From positions 1 to 50,579 of the forward strand of contig JAJRVJ010000007.1 in assembly GCA_024277435.1 (NCBI GenBank): a DNA stretch of 50,579 bases, in the 5' to 3' direction. Each line of letters starts with the position of its first letter. Positions within the stretch are counted from its first letter, which is position 1. The DNA is from Patescibacteria group bacterium (GTDB lineage: Bacteria; Patescibacteriota; Patescibacteriia; UBA9570). The notes under the pieces are model-generated. The model was given only the letters and a program-made list of their open reading frames with translations. It did no database searches and had not been told where the DNA came from. Positions 17,048 through 24,887 of the stretch are shown here, one piece after another. Made by a program: the position numbers and the translations under genes.

Positions 17048-17950
17048 CTACTTTTTTAAAAAACGCTGCCACATGAGGAGTAGTGGGCTAGCAACAAATA
17101 TCGAAGAATATGTACCAGCGGTGATACCAATCATAAGAGCAAGAATGAAGTAACGAATACTTTCACCACCGAACAACAAGAGCGCTCCTAATACAATTAA
17201 TGTTGTAAGTGAGGTATTTAATGAACGCATCATACTATGATTAATACTTTCATTAATTACACCCTCAAATGATTTCTGTTTACTACGACGCAACCCTTCA
17301 CGAATTCTATCAAAGATAACAATGGTATCATTAATCGAAAATCCTAAGATTGTGAGTAATGCCGTGATAAACATCACATTGATTTCTAAACCAATATACT
17401 GCCCAAGTACTATATATACACCTACGGTAATCACAATATCATGTATCAGAGCCACAATAGCAGATACACCATACGCCCAAGATGGAACAGGGCCCTTTGA
17501 CACGCCTTTGAATGCCCATGATACATACAAGATAATTGCTACAAGTACCAGTACAATTGCCGACCATGCTTTATCTCGAAGTTCTTTACCAATAGTTGGG
17601 CCGATTGATTCAAAACTCTCTTCAACTACCGCACCTTCTGTCCCCTCTTCAAGGACACTGAGCACTTGTTGACGCTGCCCATTATCTAGAAATTGCGTTT
17701 TAATAATAACCGTATCATCATCGGATGGCTGTACAACTGGCTCGCCAAGATCCAATGACGTTATTGAATCAATAATTTCTGATGTTTCTGGACGATGTTG
17801 TTCATAGCGTACTTGCAATAGTGACCCACCGGTAAAATCAATTCCTAAATTAAATCCATACAAACCGTATGCAACAATACTTCCTACCACCAAGGTGCTA
17901 GATAGTACATACCAAATGCGTCGGGTTCCTAAAATATTAAAAAGTTTCAT
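17048..17950 (-). CDS. secF: Protein translocase subunit SecF
   Basis: 300 aa, with the full SecF layout. The first helix is followed by the family motif GIDFTGGSLLQVRY, then a periplasmic domain. The C-terminal RND-type membrane domain contains GFSINDTIVIFDRIREG and NTSLTTL, motifs used for proton coupling. With SecD it pulls exported proteins out of the SecYEG channel. The ATG overlaps the SecD stop (ATGA), so the two are translationally coupled. The C terminus is short, ending FLKK. Confidence 0.95.
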   Translation of the reverse strand: MKLFNILGTRRIWYVLSSTLVVGSIVAYGLYGFNLGIDFTGGSLLQVRYEQHRPETSEIIDSITSLDLGEPVVQPSDDDTVIIKTQFLDNGQRQQVLSVLEEGTEGAVVEESFESIGPTIGKELRDKAWSAIVLVLVAIILYVSWAFKGVSKGPVPSWAYGVSAIVALIHDIVITVGVYIVLGQYIGLEINVMFITALLTILGFSINDTIVIFDRIREGLRRSKQKSFEGVINESINHSMMRSLNTSLTTLIVLGALLLFGGESIRYFILALMIGITAGTYSSIFVASPLLLMWQRFLKK

Positions 17951-19641
17951 TTTCGTTTAATTCCATATAACCACTTATTTTTTACCGGCATCACCTTTAA
18001 TAAGGTGCGAGTAATAGTAATTGCAGAAAACATACTGAGAACAATACCAATAGCTAGTGTAATAGCAAACCCCTTAATAACTGACGTTCTAAACCAAATG
18101 AGAATGAAGCACGTAATTAATGACGATACATTAGAATCACGAATTGATAGCCAAGCTCGTTTAAAGCCATCATCAATAGCGCTCTGGAGAGATTTACCAT
18201 TGCGCAATTCCTCTTTGAGGCGCTCAAAAATAAGTACATTCGCATCCACCGCTATACCAAGTGAGAGAATAAATCCAGCCACACCAGATAGCGTTAGTGT
18301 AATTGGCCAGAGCTTGAAAATTGCCAACAATAGTAATCCATAAATACCCAGTGCAATTACAGCAACAAATCCAGGCCAACGGTAATAGATAATCATGAAT
18401 ATTGCTAGCAAAATAATGCCTAACGCACCCGCTACCACACTGCGTTCAATAGCCTCTACGCCAAGTGTAGGACCAACGTTGCGTTGGTTAATAAGCTCAA
18501 TGCTTACAGGTAGCGCACCAGCATTCAAACGACGAGCTAATGTATTAGCCTCTTCAATTTGAAATCCACCAGAAATTACCGCTTCACCGTTTGAAATAGC
18601 ATCATTCACTACAGGATTGCTAATTACCTCACCATCAAGAAATATGGCAATAGTTTCACCGATATGCTCTGTGGTAACTTGCTCAAAAATATCCGCGCCT
18701 TCTTTATCAAAATCTAATGTTACAAGTGGCTCCCCTGTTGTACCATCGAACTGTACCGAGGATCCAGTTAAGTTACTTCCGGTTAATACAACTTCACCGT
18801 ATGTTGGACCAAATGCATCGGGCTCAGTTGAAAGAGTTTGTAATAATATATGCGAAGCTCGTACTAATTCTTCTACGCCTTCCTCTGCATCTTCTCCAGC
18901 ATCTAACTCTGGGTTGTTAAGTGCATCAGCATTGCCGGTAGTTTTATCTGTAACTTGAATAATATGATATCCAAAATCAGATTGTACTAATTCTGGGATA
19001 ATTGTTCCTGCTTCCGCATTAAATACAGCCTCTTCAAATGCTTCAACCATGATGTCTCGACCAAAATATCCGAGATCACCACCATCTTCCGCAGAAACAG
19101 TATCATCACTGCGTTCAGCAGCTAGCGCTGCAAAATCTTCACCTGCTAATACCCGATCTAACAATTCTTGAGCCTCAACCCGAGTAGCCTCATTAAGCTC
19201 ATTAATGGCTGTAATCTGTTCTTCGGGAAGCTCATCAACTTCGGTTTTAAATTCGAGAAGTGGGGTTTCACCAATTTGTTGTACCGCATCATTAATATCG
19301 GTAACACCAGGTAATTCAACTAATACGCGCCAGGACTCTCCTGCTCGATTAGTTTGAATAACTGGCTCCGAAACACCAAAAGCGTTAATACGGCGCTCTA
19401 ATACATCGCGCACACCAGCCATGGCATCTGTTTGTTCTTCTTGAGGGATTTCTGAAACATCAGCCTCATACACTAGCGACGTACCGCCTTGTAAATCTAA
19501 ACCAAGGTGAATCTTGAGTTCTCGTGTTAACTCACCTTTCCATGTAATATCTGGTCCTTGTGGAAAATCAACAACCGATGCTCCTACGGCTAGGAGAATA
19601 ATAACTGCCATTGATATCCAAAGCTGTTGTCGTACTGTCAT
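17947..19641 (-). CDS. secD: SecD with inserted, permuted parvulin-like domain
   Basis: 564 aa. SecD signatures are clear: LGLDLQGGTSLVYE near residues 46-59, the P1 domain, then GPTLGVEAIERS and the RND membrane part with LGIAVDANVLIFERLKEE. Inside the first external domain, between LLEFKTEVDE and YGEVVLTGSNL, is an insert of about 130 residues (about 140-277). It reads like a parvulin-type prolyl isomerase (ELLDRVLAGEDFAALA, GGDLGYFGR, FGYHIIQV), but the usual first strand, VRASHILLQT, comes last (260-269). The order is that of a circular permutation, with an acidic linker between. The insert would sit outside the membrane, where it could act as a chaperone for emerging proteins. Confidence 0.9.
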   Translation of the reverse strand: MTVRQQLWISMAVIILLAVGASVVDFPQGPDITWKGELTRELKIHLGLDLQGGTSLVYEADVSEIPQEEQTDAMAGVRDVLERRINAFGVSEPVIQTNRAGESWRVLVELPGVTDINDAVQQIGETPLLEFKTEVDELPEEQITAINELNEATRVEAQELLDRVLAGEDFAALAAERSDDTVSAEDGGDLGYFGRDIMVEAFEEAVFNAEAGTIIPELVQSDFGYHIIQVTDKTTGNADALNNPELDAGEDAEEGVEELVRASHILLQTLSTEPDAFGPTYGEVVLTGSNLTGSSVQFDGTTGEPLVTLDFDKEGADIFEQVTTEHIGETIAIFLDGEVISNPVVNDAISNGEAVISGGFQIEEANTLARRLNAGALPVSIELINQRNVGPTLGVEAIERSVVAGALGIILLAIFMIIYYRWPGFVAVIALGIYGLLLLAIFKLWPITLTLSGVAGFILSLGIAVDANVLIFERLKEELRNGKSLQSAIDDGFKRAWLSIRDSNVSSLITCFILIWFRTSVIKGFAITLAIGIVLSMFSAITITRTLLKVMPVKNKWLYGIKRK

Positions 19642-19651
19642 ACAAGTGAAT

Positions 19652-19680
19652 AGTATACGCTAATTTTCTTACAGCTGCAA
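19652..19680 (-). promoter_or_regulatory. Promoter of secDF
   Basis: TTGCAG (19675-19680), a 17-base spacer and TATACT (19652-19657), with the ATG 10 bases further. It lies across the end of the upstream 201-aa gene. The predicted leader is only about 3 bases. Confidence 0.65.
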
Positions 19681-20274
19681 CTGGCGTTTACGGTGTTGTT
19701 GCCAATACCGCCATCCAAGAATTCCTCCAGCCACTACAATAGCGGCTATACATACTCCTAGTAGGATTTTTAGGATCAATCCAAATACGCTTCCCTCATC
19801 TGTTCCTACAGCTTCTGTACCATTAAGATCAGCCTTTTCATATACTGCACGAGACACTTCTACTGAACCATCAGCATACAGCTGCACTTGCTGGTAGGGT
19901 CGATCGTTATCAACTGACGTCCAGTCTGTAGCGATATTATCAATCCGAAAATTCTGCTCGGCCAACGTTACATATTCTTGCAATATTTCCTGATCTACAA
20001 CATTCGCAACTCGCGGGAACCCTTGCGGCATTTTATAGAGATTCATGGAAATTGTTCCCAGGTTGCTAAAATCGTTCATGCTACAACGATTTGCTGTACA
20101 TGTATATACCGTGTCATCACCGTCTAATGTGAATATATAATTGTATCGTAATTGGGTATTCTCAGATTCATTTTCGTACCACAGCACAACCTCAGAAGCC
20201 TCCGCTACGCTAGCTGCCTGAACGATGCTAGGTGCGATGAGTAGACTAAGAATAATAAACCAGGTATAGCGCAT
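19669..20274 (-). CDS. Exported single-pass membrane protein, unknown function
   Basis: 201 aa. A signal peptide covers about residues 1-20 (ending VQA, then ASVAEA). The external domain has a Cys pair around YTCTANRCSMND that could form a disulphide. A C-terminal membrane helix (about residues 166-190) is followed by a short basic tail (QHRKRQLQL). The topology is outside domain with a C-terminal anchor. It starts 2 bases after the L,D-transpeptidase stop, so it is co-transcribed with that gene and precedes secDF. I recognise no family. The setting suggests an envelope role. Confidence 0.6.
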   Translation of the reverse strand: MRYTWFIILSLLIAPSIVQAASVAEASEVVLWYENESENTQLRYNYIFTLDGDDTVYTCTANRCSMNDFSNLGTISMNLYKMPQGFPRVANVVDQEILQEYVTLAEQNFRIDNIATDWTSVDNDRPYQQVQLYADGSVEVSRAVYEKADLNGTEAVGTDEGSVFGLILKILLGVCIAAIVVAGGILGWRYWQQHRKRQLQL

Positions 20275-20276
20275 AT

Positions 20277-21665
20277 TTATTGAACGTTGATAACAACATC
20301 TCCTACCTCAGCCCAGTTATATAACCATTCTGCATCAGCTTCTTTCATATTCGTGCAACCATGACTCATCTTGTTACCGAAATTATTGTGCCAGTATGCA
20401 TAGTGAAAATAAAATGGACCACTATAATTTAGATTCCATTTTACATCTTTTAATTCATAGTTATCGGGATGATTCTCTCCGTAACTCCATTTATAATCCT
20501 TGATGTATATCTTTCGATCAATATCAAACTCACCGAGTGGTGTAGGATACTTATCGATTCCTGTTGAAACAGTAAATTCTTTGATTAATTCTCCATATTC
20601 ATAGACACGAGTTTTCTGATCGGAAACATCTGTTTCAATATAACGGATTAAATCCGAGCGACCTTGTGATCGATTTTTATTTGGAACGGTAATTATTACA
20701 TCTTTACCATTACCATTTAAGTCTCCACCGGCTAAACGTAAACCACCTCGAAAATCATCATTATATGCAAAGAAGTTATCAATTGGCGTTCCGTCTATTT
20801 CGTACCAAATTACTTGTGGCCCAGCAGAATGACGTGGTGTCACACCAATTTCGTCGTCGCCATCATTATCAATGTCAGCTACACCAACAGATACGCCTGT
20901 ATATAATCCATCAAAGGCTTTCCACTCCCCTAATATAGTACCATCGTTATCATATACTTTTACCCAAGCCTCAGCTGCTGCATTTACACCTGTTACTAAT
21001 ACATCTTTGGAATCATTAAATGCTCGTGCGCTGGCAATACTAACTCCTCCACGATTATCATCGGCAAAGGGTCGAAAATCTGTTCCTAGATAATCTCCTG
21101 TCTTGTTAAAAATACGCACATGAGGTGATCCGGATGGACCAGCAGCTGCTGCGATTTCATTTTTTCCATCACCATCATAATCTCCAACGGTTACATCAAC
21201 GCCGCCGCGGAATCCAGAATCGAATGCAAAAAATCCAGGTGTAAGCTTAATGTTACCCTGCATATCAAATACCCGTACATGTGGTCCGCCGCCATATTCT
21301 ACTCCAGTAACGATTTCATCGATACCATCATTATCAAGATCGCCGGCGGCTACCTTAATACCCGTATGAATACGTTCGTCGTATACGAAAAACTGGCTAA
21401 TCACTGTGCCGTCAGATTCCAAAATCTGAACCATTGGTCCGCCATTTTTACCGGCTCCAACGACAATTTCTTCATCACCGTCACCATCAAAATCGCCAGT
21501 GTCGACATCTAAACCACCTTCAAATTGTTGATCAAGCGCCAAAAATAAATTGGTTTGATTTAGGCTGCGGTCAAAGATTCGCACTTCCGGTGGCATAGAA
21601 TCTACAGCAAATGCTGCGACTGGTAAAAATGCGAATACAACCAAAGAAATAAGATATTTTTTCAT
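20277..21665 (-). CDS. FG-GAP repeat protein with C-terminal L,D-transpeptidase domain (LDT1)
   Basis: 462 aa. A signal peptide (about residues 1-20, ending AFA) is followed by about six FG-GAP/VCBS-like repeats with calcium-binding cores such as DLDNDGIDEIVTG and a recurring GGPHVRVFD blade. From about residue 330 a YkuD domain follows (YIETDVSDQKTRVYEYG, TPLGEFDI), with the catalytic motif SHGCTN near residues 434-439. YkuD enzymes form 3-3 peptidoglycan cross-links or attach proteins to the wall through the Cys. The repeats probably form a beta-propeller. It is a close paralogue of LDT2, from which it is separated by the GC-rich island. A -10 box lies 6 bases before the ATG. Confidence 0.9.
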   Translation of the reverse strand: MKKYLISLVVFAFLPVAAFAVDSMPPEVRIFDRSLNQTNLFLALDQQFEGGLDVDTGDFDGDGDEEIVVGAGKNGGPMVQILESDGTVISQFFVYDERIHTGIKVAAGDLDNDGIDEIVTGVEYGGGPHVRVFDMQGNIKLTPGFFAFDSGFRGGVDVTVGDYDGDGKNEIAAAAGPSGSPHVRIFNKTGDYLGTDFRPFADDNRGGVSIASARAFNDSKDVLVTGVNAAAEAWVKVYDNDGTILGEWKAFDGLYTGVSVGVADIDNDGDDEIGVTPRHSAGPQVIWYEIDGTPIDNFFAYNDDFRGGLRLAGGDLNGNGKDVIITVPNKNRSQGRSDLIRYIETDVSDQKTRVYEYGELIKEFTVSTGIDKYPTPLGEFDIDRKIYIKDYKWSYGENHPDNYELKDVKWNLNYSGPFYFHYAYWHNNFGNKMSHGCTNMKEADAEWLYNWAEVGDVVINVQ

Positions 21666-21671
21666 ACACGT

Positions 21672-21700
21672 ACTATATCATGTAGTATCTGGTATGAAAA
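21672..21700 (-). promoter_or_regulatory. Leaderless-type promoter of LDT1
   Basis: TATAGT (21672-21677) ends 6 bases before the ATG at 21665. A weak -35, TTTTCA (21695-21700), lies 17 bases upstream. No Shine-Dalgarno sequence can fit. Confidence 0.5.
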
Positions 21701-21721
21701 GGGGTTTTATACCCATATTTA

Positions 21722-21830
21722 CGTCCTTTTCACAACATTTCATTAATCTTATGAAAAGGACGAGGGGGTGGAACGATTTTTGGTCGCCCACCCCCGGTTT
21801 TATCCTCCTATTGCACCGCGGCTGCGGTGC
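21722..21830. repeat. Three consecutive hairpins at the left edge of the GC-rich island
   Basis: Three perfect inverted repeats follow one another: 11 bp (21722-21732 with 21752-21762), 8 bp of G/C (21764-21771 with 21788-21795) and 7 bp (21813-21819 with 21824-21830). Base composition changes from AT-rich to GC-rich across them. They could be stacked terminators or joints left by template switching. Confidence 0.6.
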
Positions 21831-21850
21831 GGGTTCGTCAGTTTCCTCGC

Positions 21851-22582
21851 TCAGGCGGTGGTGATGCCCAGCTCATTGAAGCTGCCGTACAGCGGGTGCA
21901 CCCGCATCAGCTCCACGACCCTGAGGCCGTTGGTGTCCAGGCGGGCACCGTCGTTGGTGTGGTTGGATTGTCGGCCGTCGGCGACCAGCTCCATCAGCGC
22001 GATCGTGGACTCCTCGTCCCAGCCATCCCGGCAGGTGAGCGCCGGGGAGCCGAAGCGGAGATAGTCGCCGTTCTTGGCGGTCTGCTTCGGGTTATCGGAC
22101 GGTCCGGTGTTGGTGTTGCAGGTGATGTGCATGCGGGCCAGAGCGGCCTCTGCCTCCTTGGAGCCGAGCCCCATGGCGTGCACGTTCACCAGCATGCAGT
22201 GATTCTGCGTGCCGCGCCAGGAAGCATCCTGCCCGAGCAGGGGGATGCCGGCCTCGATGAGCGTGTCGGCGGCGACCCGGTTGTTGGCCAGCACCTGGTC
22301 CAGCCAGGCCACGTACTCGGGCTGCTGCGAGAGGCGGAAGCCCACGGCCTTGGCGAAGATCTGGTTGCCCAGGCCCTTGCCGGTGGTACCGGGGAAGACC
22401 GAGTCTTCCAGGAGCTTGGCGAGCCGCTTGGCAGTTCCCTTACCGGTCACATCGCCATGCCGGTTGCGAGCGACGTCGCTCTCCACCAGGATGAGCCCGC
22501 CGGAGATGCCGCAGAGGGTCTGGTGAACTGCCAGGTTACTGAATGGCAGCGGCTCGGTGTGAGCGATGTAAATACGTGAACT
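21851..22582 (-). pseudogene. Truncated serine hydroxymethyltransferase-like fragment in GC-rich DNA
   Basis: The frame is open from 22582 to TGA 21851, with GTG 22486 as the first plausible start. It matches the C-terminal half of SHMT: GISGGLIL, then VFPGTTGKGL (family VFPGxQGG), CNTNTGPSDNP and RFGSPALTCR (family RIGTPALTTRG). The first 200 or so residues are missing, and the upstream frame closes at TGA 22583-22585 in AT-rich sequence. The PLP-binding lysine of the family motif THKTLRG appears as Gln here (HQTLCG, codon at 22520-22522). GC content and codon use differ strongly from the neighbours. It is therefore a broken foreign gene, either transferred or joined by chimerism, and also an unusual SHMT homologue. 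Confidence 0.7.
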
Positions 22583-22621
22583 TCACATATAAATAATAAA
22601 TAAAAAATACATCGCTCACAC
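22557..22621. repeat. 14-bp inverted repeat at the break of the SHMT-like fragment
   Basis: GTGTGAGCGATGTA at 22557-22570 is the exact reverse complement of 22608-22621; the 37 bases between are almost pure A/T. The left arm belongs to the SHMT-like frame, so the repeat marks the place where that frame breaks. Confidence 0.75.
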
Positions 22622-22862
22622 AGAGCGCACCGGTATCAATAACTGAATTCCTAACGAACCTAAATTGCATTAATGAACATAGCGCGTAACGAATATGCAT
22701 AATTATTCGTTACGACCCTTCTATATATATCCTCCAATACACACAAGGGTGCGGGCGAGAGATGTAGAGTCACTCACTCATTCCAGATGCGGACAAAACT
22801 TAATGAATGAACGATTACGCATCACTAGCCGAGTGGGCCATTAAAGCGTACTCCTTCAGTCA
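22622..22862. other. Mixed-composition stretch inside the island
   Basis: No long frame. A perfect 10-bp inverted repeat (22685-22694 with 22705-22714) has a 10-base loop, and weaker ones lie near 22715-22750 and 22817-22855. On the minus strand AAGGAG followed by an ATG near 22840 opens an 8-codon frame (MAHSASDA), which looks like the start of a gene cut off by the join. Otherwise I see nothing. Confidence 0.5.
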
Positions 22863-23018
22863 TCAGCCGCCGACCATCAGATCAGGCCCGTCGTTGTAGC
22901 GAACGGCGCCCGGGTAGATCGACTCGCCACCCGCGGTGCAGGCGGCGTCCCGCTCGTCTTCACCGAGCTGACTGATCAGCCAGGCACGGGCGGCTGCGGA
23001 ACTGATTACTTCTTTCAT
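22863..23018 (-). CDS. 51-aa GC-rich small protein with a strong ribosome binding site
   Basis: A clear AGGAGGT lies just before the ATG, unlike most genes of the window. The peptide starts MKEVISSAAARAWL, continues QLGEDERDAACTAGGES and ends DLMVGG, with one Cys. Two stop codons in a row follow. A promoter-like TTGCAA with TAAGAT 17 bases on lies in the leader. A second start with its own AAGGAG follows directly and is soon cut off, so this looks like the first gene of a small foreign operon whose later part may be the SHMT-like fragment. The size, separate Shine-Dalgarno and adjacent PLP-enzyme fragment could fit a peptide precursor, but that is speculation. No family recognised. Confidence 0.5.
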   Translation of the reverse strand: MKEVISSAAARAWLISQLGEDERDAACTAGGESIYPGAVRYNDGPDLMVGG

Positions 23019-23111
23019 CTGGACCTCCTAATCCCCACGGCATGTGAGGATGCAATTTTGCGGAGTCATCTTACTAAAATAATGAGTATTTGCAAGTTAC
23101 TTAGTATACAA

Positions 23112-23140
23112 ATAGAGGCGGGAATATATCCTGCCTCTAT
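23112..23140 (-). terminator. Terminator-like hairpin after LDT2
   Basis: A 12-bp stem with one mismatch (23112-23123 with 23129-23140) lies 17 bases past the LDT2 stop. The following minus-strand sequence is T-rich but not a clean U run. It marks the point where native AT-rich sequence resumes right of the GC-rich island. Confidence 0.6.
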
Positions 23141-23156
23141 AACCTCAATTGAGCTT

Positions 23157-24596
23157 TTAGTATTGTGTTACAGTTAAATCGCCGTCCAACATCCAACCAT
23201 ACAACCATTCGGCATCTTCATAAGCAATATTCACACACCCATGGCTCATTGGATTACCAAAGTTATTATGCCAATATGCGCCATGTAAATAATAGTGTGG
23301 GAAAAACTGTAAATTATAGAGTGTATTAGGAAAATAAAATCCTTCACCCGCGTATAAATGACTATATAGTTTTCGCTGAATTCGATACTCACCAATTGGC
23401 GTTGGTGTACCAGGTAAGCCAGTTGATACTAAAAAGCGCCGTACTTCATAACCGTTTTCGTACGCCACCAACTCCTGATCTGAGATATCTACAATCACGT
23501 AACGAGCCTCATGTTTATACCGCTCCTCATCTGGCCGCGCTTTACTTGGTATTGTATAAATAGGTGCCGACGTAGCATTTGCACCCACAGCTAAATTTAC
23601 ACCGCCGTGAAAATCTTCTTCGTAAGCAAAGAAGCCGGGATTAATCTCCATACCATACGCTTCAAATACTCGCACCTGTGGGCCACCTCGGCCATGTGGA
23701 GTAAGAACAATCTCCGCCATACCATCACCATCAACATCCCCGGCCGCTACATTGATACCACCCTTAAAGCCTTCATCATACGCGCGCCACTCTGCAATAA
23801 TTGTTTTCTCATCATTAAATTTATATACCTTCACATAGGCTTCATCTTCATCTTGTACGGCTACAATAATTTCTTCTTCATCTCCCCCATCTACGTTACC
23901 CACTGCCACCGATACACCACCTCGTAAATCTTCAGCGAATGGTCGAATGTCATTACCGTAAGGTGTACCATCAGCAGTAAACACGCGCACATGAGATGCT
24001 CCATTCACTCCATTACCGGTAATAATATCATCTTTGCCGTCACCATTCACATCACCCACCGCTACATTTACACCTCCAGTATATCCTTCATCATAAGCAT
24101 AAAATCCAACTGTATGTTCTATTTTTCCTGAACTATCAAACACGCGTACGTGTGGGGCGCCACCTTCTTTTGGCGCTGTAACAATTTCCGCCTTGCCATC
24201 GTTATCAATATCACCAGCAGCAACATTTACACCAGCCCGCATCGTTTCATCATAGGCAAAGAACTGACTAATAAAAGAACCGTCTTGTTGAAATACCCGT
24301 ACATGCGGTGAACCACCGTAGCCGGCACCAGTAACAATTTCATCTACGCCATCAACACCAAAATCATCTACCGCGATTGAGCCACCACCAGTAAATCCTT
24401 GGTCGTAGGCGTAAAACTGTTGATCAACTGTATAGTTACTAGAACTATCCAATGTCCATTGCTTTACTTCAGGCGAACGTTCATAACTAGCCGCTTGAAC
24501 ACTTGCTGGTAATATAATAAATGCAAGAAAAAACATAGCTGTAAGAATAGCTATGTACAAAATATTTTGCCTATGACTAAAAATCTGGCGTGGCAT
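23157..24596 (-). CDS. FG-GAP repeat protein with C-terminal L,D-transpeptidase domain (LDT2)
   Basis: 479 aa, a paralogue of LDT1 with the same design. A long N-terminal hydrophobic signal (about residues 12-35, ending VQA) precedes about six FG-GAP-type repeats (for example DIDNDGKAEIVTAPKEGGAPHVRVF) and a YkuD domain beginning near YVIVDISDQELVAYENG and TPIGEYRI. The catalytic motif is SHGCVN. Both paralogues share an HGAYWHNNFGNPMSHGC-type catalytic face, so both should be active. It has its own promoter. A GAGGAGG sequence lies about 25 bases before the ATG, too far for normal use, but a stop in frame rules out a nearer upstream start. It probably acts on the wall outside the membrane. 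Confidence 0.9.
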   Translation of the reverse strand: MPRQIFSHRQNILYIAILTAMFFLAFIILPASVQAASYERSPEVKQWTLDSSSNYTVDQQFYAYDQGFTGGGSIAVDDFGVDGVDEIVTGAGYGGSPHVRVFQQDGSFISQFFAYDETMRAGVNVAAGDIDNDGKAEIVTAPKEGGAPHVRVFDSSGKIEHTVGFYAYDEGYTGGVNVAVGDVNGDGKDDIITGNGVNGASHVRVFTADGTPYGNDIRPFAEDLRGGVSVAVGNVDGGDEEEIIVAVQDEDEAYVKVYKFNDEKTIIAEWRAYDEGFKGGINVAAGDVDGDGMAEIVLTPHGRGGPQVRVFEAYGMEINPGFFAYEEDFHGGVNLAVGANATSAPIYTIPSKARPDEERYKHEARYVIVDISDQELVAYENGYEVRRFLVSTGLPGTPTPIGEYRIQRKLYSHLYAGEGFYFPNTLYNLQFFPHYYLHGAYWHNNFGNPMSHGCVNIAYEDAEWLYGWMLDGDLTVTQY

Positions 24597-24648
24597 ATAG
24601 GTTGTTTTTTATTTTTATTTTCCTCCTCTTTATTTTGAGAACAAAATT

Positions 24649-24677
24649 ACTATATCATAAAATTTCGTAAATGTCAA
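24649..24677 (-). promoter_or_regulatory. Promoter of LDT2
   Basis: TTGACA (24672-24677) and TATAGT (24649-24654) are exactly 17 bases apart, an almost consensus pair. The leader is about 45 bases. Confidence 0.8.
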
Positions 24678-24689
24678 AAATATATAAAC

Positions 24690-24727
24690 AAAATACACGC
24701 TCTAACGTTTACGCTGGCGTGCATTTT
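24690..24727 (-). terminator. Terminator after secA and the 43-aa gene
   Basis: An 11-bp stem with one mismatch (24690-24700 with 24717-24727) and a 16-base loop ends in TTTT followed by more T on the minus strand. It lies just past the 43-aa gene. Confidence 0.75.
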
Positions 24728-24748
24728 GCTTGGGTGTTAACTGTAATT

Positions 24749-24880
24749 CTAGTTAACAAGATACACGATCAAACCAATCACAAGGACCAATACCACAGCA
24801 GCAGCAAAGCCAAGAGCAATCATTGTAGAAAGCCCCATACCAGATTGATTAGTTCGTAGGTTGGAGATAATGTGTTTCAT
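24749..24880 (-). CDS. 43-aa single-pass membrane peptide downstream of secA
   Basis: A short ORF starts MKHIISNLRTNQSGMG and runs into a hydrophobic helix rich in Ala, Val, Leu and Ile, ending in LVN. It starts 18 bases after the secA stop and ends just before a terminator. TATACT lies 7 bases before its ATG, inside the secA end, so it can be read with secA or from its own leaderless start. It has the head-plus-helix design of small membrane peptides but I recognise no family. Its place could suggest a small Sec accessory; that is inference. Confidence 0.6.
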   Translation of the reverse strand: MKHIISNLRTNQSGMGLSTMIALGFAAAVVLVLVIGLIVYLVN

Positions 24881-24887
24881 ATAAATA

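Noticed and set aside
21827-22579. 250-codon plus-strand frame opposite the SHMT-like fragment
   Set aside because: It is the antisense shadow expected in GC-rich coding DNA; the minus-strand translation has recognisable SHMT motifs and this one has none.
22827-22870. tRNA-like stretch on the plus strand (GCCGAGTGGG, as in a Leu/Ser D arm)
   Set aside because: No acceptor stem, anticodon arm or TTC loop can be fitted, and the minus strand reads as a Shine-Dalgarno plus coding start.
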